Position numbers and translations under genes: made by a program
Assembly: GCA_040766885.1 (NCBI GenBank)
Contig: JAXGPP010000012.1
Location: 1-64,000 of the forward strand
Source of the DNA: JAXGPP01 sp040766885
GTDB lineage: Bacteria; Planctomycetota; Planctomycetia; Pirellulales; Thermoguttaceae
DNA length: 64,000 nt
Direction: 5' to 3'
Shown: in pieces, positions 26,774-35,167 of the stretch
Numbering within the stretch: the stretch's first letter is position 1
How the letters are laid out: every line of letters starts with the position of its first letter
The notes under the pieces: model-generated
Seen by the model: only the letters and a program-made list of their open reading frames with translations
What the model was told of the DNA's origin: nothing
The model's database searches: none

Positions 26774-26812
26774 GTCGCGCGGAATCGCCAGCCGATGCCT
26801 GACGAGCGGTGA

Positions 26813-27205
26813 ATGCCGATGACTGATGCAGCGCGAAGCGCCCCGCCACCGCGGGGCGTTCTCTTGACCCAGGATTTGATCTTCTCGACCAAGGTGGCCG
26901 ACACGGCGCGGGCGCTGGGGGCGGAAGTCGCCGTAGCGCCCGACGTGGATCGCGCCGTCTGCCTTGCGCGCGAGCGGAAGCCGGGGGTCGTGTTTCTCGA
27001 TCTCGGGCTACCGGAGGCCGATCTGGCGGCGCTCGTCGCGCGGCTGCGTGAAGCGGCCGACGACGTGCCGGTGATCGCCTACGGGCCGCACGTCGACCGC
27101 GACCGTTTCGCCGCCGCATCGGCCGCCGGCTGCGACGTTCTCCCCCGCGGCCGTTTCAGTTCCAGCCTGCCAGAGTTGATCCAGAGATACCTTGGGGTGG
27201 GGTAA
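26813..27205 (+). CDS. Receiver (response regulator-like) domain protein
   Basis: A 130-residue single-domain protein with a receiver-like fold: VFLDLGLPEADLAALVARL holds a phosphoacceptor-like aspartate in FLDLGLP, and PVIAYGPHVD follows where the T/S of the fifth strand would be. The early acidic pocket is weak (VAPDVDRAV), so phosphorylation is uncertain. It is a possible stand-alone degenerate receiver. The start is an ATG at 26813; a second ATG at 26819 is also possible. Confidence 0.7.
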   Translation: MPMTDAARSAPPPRGVLLTQDLIFSTKVADTARALGAEVAVAPDVDRAVCLARERKPGVVFLDLGLPEADLAALVARLREAADDVPVIAYGPHVDRDRFAAASAAGCDVLPRGRFSSSLPELIQRYLGVG

Positions 27206-27250
27206 GATCGAGGGCGGACTTTGACTGAAGCGACAGTCGCTTTGCAGCTC

Positions 27251-27610
27251 CTAGCCGCGAAGAGGCAGAAAGAGAACGCCGTGATTGCTGAGTTCTTCGG
27301 CGGACATGCACTCTGCGACGAGGAGAATATCGGCTATGGTCATGCCGATGGATTGCTCATTGCTCGTAACAATCAAGCCGGGCATGGGAGATCCGGCGGC
27401 AATTCGCTCATGAGCGAAGCCGACCATAGTGTTTCGGTCGTTCGTGATGAGTACGCGGTTCTCCGCCGCCGCCCAGGCGAGAACATCCTGGTCAGAGGTA
27501 CCTTCGCGTAGGGCGTCCTGAACGCGGACCAGATCGATCGTCGGCTGGCGACGTCGGATGCCACGGATGACATCGCCGTGCACGTCGGCATCACTGGCCA
27601 GTCGAAGCAT
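27251..27610 (-). CDS. DUF5615 PIN-like toxin
   Basis: A 119-residue protein starting MLRLASDADVHGDVIRGI, matching DUF5615 PIN-like proteins: N-terminal DADVHGD, a central LITNDRNTMVGFAHER acidic motif, and a hydrophobic tail. These are predicted RNases paired with DUF433 antitoxins. The ATG at 27610 overlaps the DUF433 gene by 20 bases, so they are translationally coupled. RNase activity is inferred. Confidence 0.8.
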   Translation of the reverse strand: MLRLASDADVHGDVIRGIRRRQPTIDLVRVQDALREGTSDQDVLAWAAAENRVLITNDRNTMVGFAHERIAAGSPMPGLIVTSNEQSIGMTIADILLVAECMSAEELSNHGVLFLPLRG

Positions 27611-27959
27611 TTCCCTTCTCCGCAGCGTCGCGGCGCGCCAGCAGATCGTCCGTTGTGACGCGGGGGCGCTCGGAATCGATCCTCGCTCGCAACGAATCGG
27701 CCTCTTCCTGGCGGCGCTGCAGATAGACTCGCACTTCCCCCTTGTGGCGGAGGTAGTAGGCAATGGCCGCGTGGACGTCGGCCAATGCCAGCGTGTCGTA
27801 GGCGCGGACCATATCTTCCGGCGTCATGCCGTTCTCGTACTGCTCGACGATCAGGTCGAGACTCAGACGGGTGTTGCCGACGCGTACGACGCCCCCGTCA
27901 TCGACCCGAAGCGGGGGACAGTCTGCGTCGAGCGGCAAGTTGTCGATGTGCGTTGCCAT
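27591..27959 (-). CDS. DUF433 antitoxin
   Basis: A 122-residue DUF433 protein (LRVDDGGVVRVGNTRLSLDL, then LIVEQYENGMTPEDMVRAYD, LALADVHAAIAYYLRHK), a MerR-like winged-helix antitoxin family. It precedes and overlaps the DUF5615 toxin, as in related VapBC-like pairs, and probably autoregulates the operon. The ATG at 27959 has AGGTAAG upstream. Confidence 0.85.
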   Translation of the reverse strand: MATHIDNLPLDADCPPLRVDDGGVVRVGNTRLSLDLIVEQYENGMTPEDMVRAYDTLALADVHAAIAYYLRHKGEVRVYLQRRQEEADSLRARIDSERPRVTTDDLLARRDAAEKGNASTGQ

Positions 27960-28107
27960 GTCTTACCTCCATACCCTTGGCCTGCCACTATTCTACGGCA
28001 TGGACGCGCGGAGTAATACGGCCAAATCGACCAGTTGTCGCGACGGGAGATTCTCGAGCGGCCTGCTGGAACCGCTGGCATGAGGCGGAGCGGGCTCATG
28101 CTGCGAG

Positions 28108-28821
28108 CTACTGCTCCGGCTGGTCGAGCTGAAGATCTTCCGCAGGCTCGTCGTCTCCAGGCCGCAGGCGCGCGGCGCGATCGCGGAGGGCTTGAACGCC
28201 GCGGTTGACGAGTTCGCCGCCAACCTTTGCGGCCGGCGCTCGCGCTACCCGGATTTCCAACAGGTCGTCGATCGTTCCCGATCGTCGATCGGGGCCGTGG
28301 GACCTGACGACGAGCATGGTTCCCAGCAGCATCTTGTCGACGAACAGCTCCACCGGCTGGTTCCAGGCGTCGCGATCGGCGAGCAGCCCGGGCGCCGGAT
28401 CGGCGGCTTTTTCGTCCTTGACCTGGCGGATGAGTTCATCGGCAAGCCGGGTAATCTGCTGGCGTGTGGTTTCGATGCGCCGCTGGCGGATGCGCTCGCG
28501 GACCACCGCGCCGACGGCGAAACCCGCGACAACCAGTGCGATCACAGCGATGCTGATCAGTATAGTGCGGCGATCGACTGGCGCAGCCGTACTGGCGGGT
28601 GCGTCGCCCGGTGAAAGGTTCGCCCGCGATTCACGCCGCTGGGCGAGCGCCTGACGGCGTTGCTTGAATCTGCTGGAGGCGGTTGATGCGCCCTTCGTGA
28701 TCGCCAGGAAGAGGAACTCGATCGCCATCGCCACGAGAGTTGCAACGAGTTCCACCAGCGCGATCAGCAAGTGCACGAAGCACTCGACTAGCGCGGCAAT
28801 CATCTCGGCGATGGCTTGCAT
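28108..28821 (-). CDS. Membrane-associated hypothetical protein
   Basis: A 237-residue protein starting MQAIAEM. It has a hydrophobic N-terminal helix of about 35 residues (ECFVHLLIALVELVATLVAM within it), a basic segment, then a second membrane segment (ILISIAVIALVVAGFAVGAV), then a charged soluble region with a coiled-coil portion and an acidic C-terminus. The ATG at 28821 is chosen because the protein begins with its membrane helix; an upstream ATG at 28893 adds residues without support. No family is recognised. Confidence 0.6.
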   Translation of the reverse strand: MQAIAEMIAALVECFVHLLIALVELVATLVAMAIEFLFLAITKGASTASSRFKQRRQALAQRRESRANLSPGDAPASTAAPVDRRTILISIAVIALVVAGFAVGAVVRERIRQRRIETTRQQITRLADELIRQVKDEKAADPAPGLLADRDAWNQPVELFVDKMLLGTMLVVRSHGPDRRSGTIDDLLEIRVARAPAAKVGGELVNRGVQALRDRAARLRPGDDEPAEDLQLDQPEQ

Positions 28822-28928
28822 GTGAGTGAGTGCCCTGGTCTCGCCTGGCGACGCTGCCCAACGCAGCATAACCCAACCCGCCCCGTGCGGCAAACGGTCG
28901 GGTGGGAGGGGTGTTCAAGAAAAGAGTA

Positions 28929-28951
28929 AGCCCCGGAATCACTCCGGGGCT
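28929..28951 (-). terminator. Rho-independent terminator of the CBS gene
   Basis: AGCCCCGGA (28929-28937) pairs with TCCGGGGCT (28943-28951) over a 5-base loop. On the minus strand it is followed by TACTCTTTTCTTG. It lies 76 bases after the CBS gene stop. Confidence 0.85.
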
Positions 28952-29027
28952 CAGTTGGTGGCACGACGCTCCGCGGATCAATCGGGCATCGTGCCTGAGG
29001 GGGCATGAATTGTACGCGGGGCCCTCG

Positions 29028-29453
29028 TCAGCGCGCCGGCTCGGAAATGGCTTCGAGCGTTTCGCCGCTGAGCTCGGGCTCGCTGGTCTGAATGGCGACA
29101 TCGCCCAACGATACGACACCCACCAGGCAATTGTTGGCGTCCTTGACAAGAATCCGCCGGATCTGCTTGTCCTTCATCAGGTCAGTGGCTTCATCCACCT
29201 GATCGTCGAACCGCATAATGCACACGTCGTCGGTCATCACCTCGTGGACAGTTGTCTGTTGTGGATCCAGTCCCTGGGCGACGGCGCGGATGGTGATGTC
29301 ACGGTCGGTCACGACGCCGATCGGCCGGTTGTTTTCGTCGACGACCGGCAGAAAGCCGACATCGCACGAGCACATCTTCTCGGCGGCTCGTTGCAGGGTA
29401 CAGGCCGGCGTCACGCTCTCGACCGTTCCGGTCATGATATCCTGAAGCTGCAT
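29028..29453 (-). CDS. CBS-domain protein
   Basis: A 141-residue protein consisting of two CBS repeats: TVESVTPACTLQRAAEKM through FLPVVDENNRPIGVVTDRDI, and HEVMTDDVCIMRFDDQVDEA through RILVKDANNCLVGVVSLGDV. Stand-alone CBS pairs bind adenosine nucleotides and sense energy state. Start ATG at 29453 behind AAGGATC. It ends at the hairpin at 28929-28951. Confidence 0.9.
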   Translation of the reverse strand: MQLQDIMTGTVESVTPACTLQRAAEKMCSCDVGFLPVVDENNRPIGVVTDRDITIRAVAQGLDPQQTTVHEVMTDDVCIMRFDDQVDEATDLMKDKQIRRILVKDANNCLVGVVSLGDVAIQTSEPELSGETLEAISEPAR

Positions 29454-29675
29454 GGCAAGATCCTTCTATCACGGGGACGGCGATTCGCCGCCCGTTGCTG
29501 GTTACGGTTTACGTGGCTGCTGCAACGGACAATCGTTCGCAGCAATTCGCCCTCTACAATACAATGATAGGAGAACGCTTCGAGCCGAGCCCATCAGCGG
29601 CTTGGGCAGCACGACTTGGGCGATTTCCGCGCAGGGCGTTAGGCGAATTCCTTAGGTTCAGCGGGCCGGTGCGAC

Positions 29676-30092
29676 ATGCCTGAGGCGAGACTACCGGATC
29701 CCGATGAGCGTCCAGGCGCCGACATCGTGGTCTACGATGACCATTGCGGCCTGTGTGGCGCCCTGACGCGGCTCTTGAACCGCCTCGATGCGACGGGCCG
29801 ATTGGCGTACTCGGCGGCCTCCGATGAGCGGATCACCTTGTGGTGTCCCCAAGTCAGCCCGGATGAACTCGGCCAGCACATGATCGTGGTCGGCCGGCGG
29901 GGCGACTGCTGGAAAGGCGCAGCCGGGGTCCGCCGGCTCTCGCGCCGTCTGCCGGCGCTGTGGTGGGCAGTGCCCTTGCTGCACGTGCCCGGCAGCATGC
30001 CCGTCTGGCGCTGGCTCTATCGCCAGGTGGCCCGCCGCCGCTATCTCCTGGGCGGTCATATCTGCGAAGAAGACCGCTGCCCGACCGGGTAA
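29676..30092 (+). CDS. DCC-family thiol-disulfide oxidoreductase (DUF393)
   Basis: A 138-residue protein with the DDHCGLC motif (Cys24, Cys27) that names the DCC family, then LTRLLNRLDATGRLAYSAAS and a C-terminal hydrophobic/basic part ending YLLGGHICEEDRC. Such proteins are cytosolic or membrane-associated oxidoreductase-like proteins of unknown substrate. The ATG at 29676 lacks a strong ribosome site, but the N-terminus is consistent. Confidence 0.8.
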   Translation: MPEARLPDPDERPGADIVVYDDHCGLCGALTRLLNRLDATGRLAYSAASDERITLWCPQVSPDELGQHMIVVGRRGDCWKGAAGVRRLSRRLPALWWAVPLLHVPGSMPVWRWLYRQVARRRYLLGGHICEEDRCPTG

Positions 30093-30158
30093 ACGCCTCC
30101 CGCTCCTCCGCCTGCCGGAACGTCTCGCGCAAGGGTGAAGGGTGCGGGCGCGGCTCGC

Positions 30159-32078
30159 TCACTTCACGACGATCTCGATCGGCGCAGCGATCGCGTTGCT
30201 TGCCGTACCGGTGCGTCCCATGCCGACGACGCTGAGCCGGACCGGCCCCTTGCCCAGTTCGGCGGTGTCGATCTCGATGCGGCCGGCCGGGCCATTGATC
30301 CGGCCGAGCAAGCGCGTGTTGTGCGTCACGGCCACGGCGATCGCCTCAGGGCATTCGGCGGTAATCTCCATCCGCGTGCCCAGCGGCACTTCGCCCGACG
30401 GCGTGGCCGACGCGGTGATTTTCCGATCGCGATTGGAAATCCGCAGCGGCAGCAGGCAGCGGCCTTGTGTCTCGACGCTGCTGGCTTCGATCGCCACGAC
30501 GCGCAATTCGTGATAGCCGTCGGGAAACTGCCGAGTGTTCAGCCGCAGCGTGCTGTCGGGGCCGCAGACCGCGTGCCGGACTTCGTCAACGAACAATTCG
30601 AAGTGATCGACCGGCCAGGCGCCGTCGTACTTTACCCAAGGTGTGAGGTCAACTGTTCCGCTAACGACGGCGCCGGGCTCGATGCCGTCGACCGCGACAG
30701 TCGGTATTCTGGCCCACGGCCGGCAGAGCGGATCGCCGACGATGAGCAACTGGTAGGGGCCGGCAACCGACTGGTAGAACGCTTCGGCGAGCGTGTGGCC
30801 GCGGGCGTAGTGGGCGTGGATCCACGGCAGCGGGAACTTCGCCTGGATGGCGAACGGTTCGGTCACCGTGCCGCTGGCTCCGGCGGCGCCGTTACGGAGA
30901 AACTCGCTCAAGGGAGTCTGTCCCGCACCAGCCGACATCACGCCGCCGAAGCTCGTGAGGTGGTCGCAGATCGCTCCAGGCAGGATCGTCGAGTTCGACT
31001 TCTTCCAGTCGAAGCTGGCCACGCCGAGCATGATGCCTTGCACGTCGGGGCGGTCCTTGGGAACGTCGCCGTGCAGGACGAGGGCCGATACGCCCAGGGT
31101 GCCGAGCAGCTTTGCGGCTGCGGGATAGAGATCGTGGCGGGCCTGTGAGCGGACGTTGTCGTTCTGCACGTAATACACTGTGCCGCCAGGCCGCGTGCCG
31201 TCGACGGCTGCGCTGCGGGTCAAGCAGGCCAGTGCCTCCTCCACGGTATTGCCCCGCCCAGCAGTTACCGCCAGCATGGTGGAAAGCAGATAGCGCAAGC
31301 CGGGAATCGTGATCGTCTCGGCCGGCTTGCCGTCCGGACCGGCGCGCCGGATCGCCTCTTCGAGGCGGCGATAGGTTTCCTCGACTACCCGGGGGTCGAT
31401 CAACTCGCCCCGCGGTCCGAAGTGCTGCGTGCCGTGGAAGGCGAAGCTCTCGAGATCCTCGGCCGCGGTGGCGTGGCGGACGTAACCGTTGGCCGAAAGC
31501 GACATGTAGGCCGCCGGGTTGCGGATCTGCACTGCCTGCCACAGATAGGTAAGCCCGTTGATCGACCCGACTTGGGTGAGCTGTTTCGGCCAGGTGGGCT
31601 TGGGCGGCTTGTCGTCTGGCTTTGGCGGGTCTTCGCCCACGGGCGAGAAAGCTGCAGCGGCCGGGTCGTGGAATTCGACGACATTGCTCGGCAGCGGCGA
31701 GGGTTTCTGCATGTCGAGGTACGCCTTGACGTCGGCGTTGACGTTCACCCCCCAGGGAAAATCGCTGGAGTACACCACATAGTCGATCCTTCCGGAGTTG
31801 CCCGGCCCGATGGCCGCCTTGAGCACCGGGGCGAGGATGTCTTTGCGGAATCTCTCGATGTCGGTCTGCTCGACCGCCGGGTCCCACGGGACATAAATCA
31901 CGTTCTTGGGCGGGATCTTGCGGAGGTGGACATAGTGGTTGGCGATGGTCAGCGAGGCCTCGCTGCGCGGGTTCACGACCAGGAGCACGTTCTCCGGCCC
32001 GCCTCCGGCCCAGGCCGCGCAAGGAACGAGAGCCGCCAGGCATAGCACGAGCCTGTTGATCGCCGCCGCATGCCGCAT
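30159..32078 (-). CDS. TIGR03790 family protein, secreted
   Basis: A 639-residue protein with a signal peptide (hydrophobic LVLCLAALVPCAAWAGGG) and the conserved NVLLVVNPRSEASLTIANHY, then HLRKIPPKNVIYVPWD, typical of TIGR03790, a family common in planctomycetes and of unknown function. The late part is Ig-like (PDGYHELRVVAIEAS). It is a soluble exported protein. Function is not known. Confidence 0.85.
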   Translation of the reverse strand: MRHAAAINRLVLCLAALVPCAAWAGGGPENVLLVVNPRSEASLTIANHYVHLRKIPPKNVIYVPWDPAVEQTDIERFRKDILAPVLKAAIGPGNSGRIDYVVYSSDFPWGVNVNADVKAYLDMQKPSPLPSNVVEFHDPAAAAFSPVGEDPPKPDDKPPKPTWPKQLTQVGSINGLTYLWQAVQIRNPAAYMSLSANGYVRHATAAEDLESFAFHGTQHFGPRGELIDPRVVEETYRRLEEAIRRAGPDGKPAETITIPGLRYLLSTMLAVTAGRGNTVEEALACLTRSAAVDGTRPGGTVYYVQNDNVRSQARHDLYPAAAKLLGTLGVSALVLHGDVPKDRPDVQGIMLGVASFDWKKSNSTILPGAICDHLTSFGGVMSAGAGQTPLSEFLRNGAAGASGTVTEPFAIQAKFPLPWIHAHYARGHTLAEAFYQSVAGPYQLLIVGDPLCRPWARIPTVAVDGIEPGAVVSGTVDLTPWVKYDGAWPVDHFELFVDEVRHAVCGPDSTLRLNTRQFPDGYHELRVVAIEASSVETQGRCLLPLRISNRDRKITASATPSGEVPLGTRMEITAECPEAIAVAVTHNTRLLGRINGPAGRIEIDTAELGKGPVRLSVVGMGRTGTASNAIAAPIEIVVK

Positions 32079-32259
32079 GTGGCATCCCCTTCAGCAGACT
32101 GCGGAATGAAATGACCGTTAGGGCTCCGCCTGTTGATACGCCGCCCGTTGGAGTTGCGGCTTCGGCCGGCACACAAGCGCAGAAGTCTGGCGGCGGCCGG
32201 CTGAAGCCGGAACTCCAACTCCTCATGCTAGCGCTGCCGGGCGAAGGTGGCAAGCGCGG

Positions 32260-32856
32260 TCACGCAACCGGAAGCGAGTGGCTGCCGGGGGGCGGGGCGG
32301 GGTCGTCGGGCTCAGTCTTCGGGAGCCAGCCGCGGTGGAACCACCGCACGACATACCCCACCGCCACCGCATACACGGCCAGAGTCAACCAGGCAATTGT
32401 CTGCGGATCGGCAAATCGCAAGGGAGCGCTGATGCGGAAGAGGCTCAACAGCACGGCGGTAAACAGCGTCAACCAAAGCAGCGCCGCGATGCTGAACTGC
32501 AACCGCCGGGGACGCGCCGCCCGGGGTTCCTGCCGCGACTCGATCGAGGCGCGGATTCCGGCCAGTGCCAGGCCGATGGCGAACACCGCCGAGCATCGGG
32601 AAACGGGCCTTTGTGCTTCGGCGGGACTCCACTCCTGGCCGCAGATCACGGCGAAACAGAGGATCGCGAAGGTGGGCGTGGCCAGGCCGAAGTAGAATCC
32701 GGCGGGCCGGCAGGCGCGAAACGACGCGGCGGCGATCACGAGGCTGGTCAGCGACAGGACTGGCCCCGAGAAGACGATCGACTCGATCTCGTCGAAGGCG
32801 AAGCCGGCCGCCAACAGCACGCCCACCACCTGAATGACGATCAGCGCGGAGGTCAT
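32260..32856 (-). CDS. Four- to five-helix membrane protein, hypothetical
   Basis: A 198-residue protein with about five hydrophobic segments, including RRLQFSIAALLWLTLFTAVL, which matches the RRxxFSLRTLLL motif of planctomycete membrane proteins. The C-terminus is Pro-rich. It lies 180 bases after the TIGR03790 start on the same strand. Function unknown. Confidence 0.65.
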   Translation of the reverse strand: MTSALIVIQVVGVLLAAGFAFDEIESIVFSGPVLSLTSLVIAAASFRACRPAGFYFGLATPTFAILCFAVICGQEWSPAEAQRPVSRCSAVFAIGLALAGIRASIESRQEPRAARPRRLQFSIAALLWLTLFTAVLLSLFRISAPLRFADPQTIAWLTLAVYAVAVGYVVRWFHRGWLPKTEPDDPAPPPGSHSLPVA

Positions 32857-33048
32857 TGTGCCAATCCCGGTTCGCCTTGCCAGCCGCGGAGTGTTTCCCT
32901 TCCACCCATTCAGTGTTCCCGATCAGTGCTTACGGTGCAATGCCCCGCCACCGCTTCCCCGTTTGCGATTCGGGCCGCAAGGGCAACGGCTTCCCGTTTG
33001 GTCAAGAGCGGGCTATCCTCAGGATTATTGTTATGGAGGGGACGCAGG

Positions 33049-34062
33049 ATGCCGTACATTATCGGAACCGATGAAGCCGGGTATGGGCCGAACCTGGGGC
33101 CGCTGGTGATTGCGGCGACCGTCTGGGAAGTGCCGGAGGGGGTGGCTGCCGAGGACCTCTACACGCGGCTGAAGCGGACGATCGCTCGAAAGCCCGATCG
33201 CGCGGGCCGCCGCGTGGCCGTGGCCGACTCGAAACGGCTCTACCAGTCGGGCGGCGGGCTGGGCCTCTTGGAACACGGGGTGCTCTCGGCGTTGAGCTTG
33301 TTGGGCTGCCGGCCCACAACCTGGTGCGGCATGTGGGACGCGCTGGACGGTGACTCGGCCGCGGCGCGGCAATCGGTGCCGTGGTACGGCGAGTACGACG
33401 CGGCTGTTCCGGTCGATCTGCCGGTCGAAACGCTCGGCAGCGGCGATCTGGCGGACGGGCTTGCCTCGTCGGGGGTGCGTTTGGCGGCGATTCGCTGCCG
33501 GGCGGTGTTTCCCCAGGAATTCAACGATGCCGTGGACCGGCTGGGAAGCAAGGGGGAGGCCCTGTCGCGCTGGACGCTATCACTGGCAGCGTCGCTGGCC
33601 GCGACATGCGCTGGCCCGGTATCGATCGTCTGCGACAAGCATGGGGGGCGAAACCGCTACGGTGGATTGCTGGCCGATCACTTCTCGGACTGGCTGGCAG
33701 ATGAACCGGCCCTGGCGCGACCGGGCGGAATGTCGCGAGATCTGTTTGGCGAACCGTTGATCGCGCCGTGCATCGAGAGCCGCGAATGCAGCCTCTACCG
33801 GTTCGGGCCTGACGGACGCACGGTTGAAATCGGCTTCCGTGCGCGGGCCGAAAGCTGCCTGCCGGCGGCGCTGGCCTCGATGACCGCCAAGTATCTTCGC
33901 GAGTTGGCGATGCGGGCCTTCAACGACTACTGGTGCCGCCGTATACCCGGCTTGTGCCCCACAGCCGGCTACCCGGGCGACGCGCGGCGGTTTTACGACG
34001 CGGTCGCCCCGCACCTGGCGGAGTTGTCGATTCCTGCCGCCGCTGTCTGGCGGCTAAAGTAG
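33049..34062 (+). CDS. RNase HII-like protein
   Basis: A 337-residue protein whose N-terminus, GTDEAGYGPNLGPLVIAA, resembles the GxDEaGrGPlaGPvv motif of ribonuclease HII. VAVADSKRLYQ corresponds to the DSKkLs motif, and AKYLRELAMRAF to the later helix. It is longer than RNase HII (about 200) and has Tyr where HII has Arg in the first motif, so it may be a divergent branch with a different substrate. The ATG at 33049 is preceded by GGAGGGGACG. The upstream frame from 32278 is a shadow of the opposite-strand gene. Confidence 0.75.
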   Translation: MPYIIGTDEAGYGPNLGPLVIAATVWEVPEGVAAEDLYTRLKRTIARKPDRAGRRVAVADSKRLYQSGGGLGLLEHGVLSALSLLGCRPTTWCGMWDALDGDSAAARQSVPWYGEYDAAVPVDLPVETLGSGDLADGLASSGVRLAAIRCRAVFPQEFNDAVDRLGSKGEALSRWTLSLAASLAATCAGPVSIVCDKHGGRNRYGGLLADHFSDWLADEPALARPGGMSRDLFGEPLIAPCIESRECSLYRFGPDGRTVEIGFRARAESCLPAALASMTAKYLRELAMRAFNDYWCRRIPGLCPTAGYPGDARRFYDAVAPHLAELSIPAAAVWRLK

Positions 34063-34131
34063 GCCCGCAGTCCCCGCGGGCTTCTGGAGACGCGGCGTTC
34101 CGGAGCGATCGAATGCGGCGGGACGCCGCAT
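34063..34131. repeat. Two dispersed-repeat palindromes
   Basis: GCCCGCAGTCCCCGCGGGC (34063-34081) and ATGCGGCGGGACGCCGCAT (34113-34131) directly after the RNase HII-like gene. They belong to two repeat families seen elsewhere in this window. Confidence 0.8.
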
Positions 34132-34168
34132 CTATGCAGGGCACACCTCCAACGAGTCTGAGTTCGAT

Positions 34169-35080
34169 TCATCTCTCTTGCACGGACGAAGTGACTTCGT
34201 CCAGCCAGTACGACTCCAGTTTGAAAGCTCCACCTTTGACATCTTGGGGCGCGTCAAGGTCCGGCACCCATCGAACCCGCTTCCGGGGCCCGGTTGGGAC
34301 TTTAGTGGCGTCGCTAGCGATTCGAAGCATGTCTTTCAGCACTTCCGGGTCAGTGGCGGTTGGGAGAAACTCGACCGATGCATCGGCGAACAATACGTTG
34401 GCGCCGCCGCGGTGATCGCTGGAAAGTGCAGGAATCGAGCCAGGTCGACGGCTCGCAAGGCGTATCTGCGGAGGGCTGTCGACGATGAAGTCGACCCGGT
34501 CAAACTCCACATCGCGGGGCTCCGTCCAGTAGATGCCTGAATCGCGATTCTCCACCAGATGAATCACGCCGGAAGCAGGCTTCCCGTAATCCTGCGAAGC
34601 GAGGGATGTTGGACCAGGCCACGCGGTTGTCGCCCCCGTGACGGCGAGATAGCTTGCCGTTACGCGCTCCGACGGCTGGCTCGGGCAGCGGAAGGCATAG
34701 CCTTCGCGCTCAGCCAAGTTGAGATTGCCCGGACTGTTCCATGGTTCGCCCGAGAAGGTGTACTGATCGTAGAACGTGCTGCAGGTGAAAAAAGGCATGA
34801 TCGCCACGCGCCAGCTCGACCACGGCTGCCCGTTAGCGTCTGCACAATACGCGGGCGGGAATCGCTTCCACGCATCCTGATAGTTCGCCAGGCCCATCCC
34901 GATCTGAAGCAGGTTGTTCGTGCAATGGATCTGTCGGGCCTCTTCTCGGGCGACATCGATCGCGGGAATTGCCAGAGATAGTAGAAAGCCCACGACGGCG
35001 AGGACGACAAGCCATTCATATAGCGGAAACCGCCGCGTTTCTTCCCCTGTGCCGCCGCGGTCGTTGCGCGATTCACCCAT
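34169..35080 (-). CDS. DUF1559 prepilin-like protein
   Basis: A 303-residue protein with a short cytoplasmic leader, an N-terminal membrane helix (LVVLAVVGFLLSLAIPAI) and the IHCTNNLLQIGMGLANYQDA motif of DUF1559, a family expanded enormously in planctomycetes. Near the C-terminus, SDHRGGANVLFADASVEFL is the second family motif. These are thought to be type IV pilin-like surface proteins. Function in this organism is unknown. Confidence 0.9.
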   Translation of the reverse strand: MGESRNDRGGTGEETRRFPLYEWLVVLAVVGFLLSLAIPAIDVAREEARQIHCTNNLLQIGMGLANYQDAWKRFPPAYCADANGQPWSSWRVAIMPFFTCSTFYDQYTFSGEPWNSPGNLNLAEREGYAFRCPSQPSERVTASYLAVTGATTAWPGPTSLASQDYGKPASGVIHLVENRDSGIYWTEPRDVEFDRVDFIVDSPPQIRLASRRPGSIPALSSDHRGGANVLFADASVEFLPTATDPEVLKDMLRIASDATKVPTGPRKRVRWVPDLDAPQDVKGGAFKLESYWLDEVTSSVQER

Positions 35081-35157
35081 CGCCCAAACCTCGCTCAGAG
35101 AGACAGGCTATGCGTCGGTGCGCGCGGCCTGGCAGTTCCAGCAGATCTCGAAGCCTG

Positions 35158-35167
35158 GTTCGTTGGG
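35158..35167. repeat. 10-bp target site duplication, left copy
   Basis: GTTCGTTGGG at 35158-35167 is repeated at 36685-36694, flanking the insertion sequence. Confidence 0.92.

Noticed and set aside
27221..27511. 96-residue frame on the plus strand
   Set aside because: Antisense to the DUF5615 toxin gene, which has family support.
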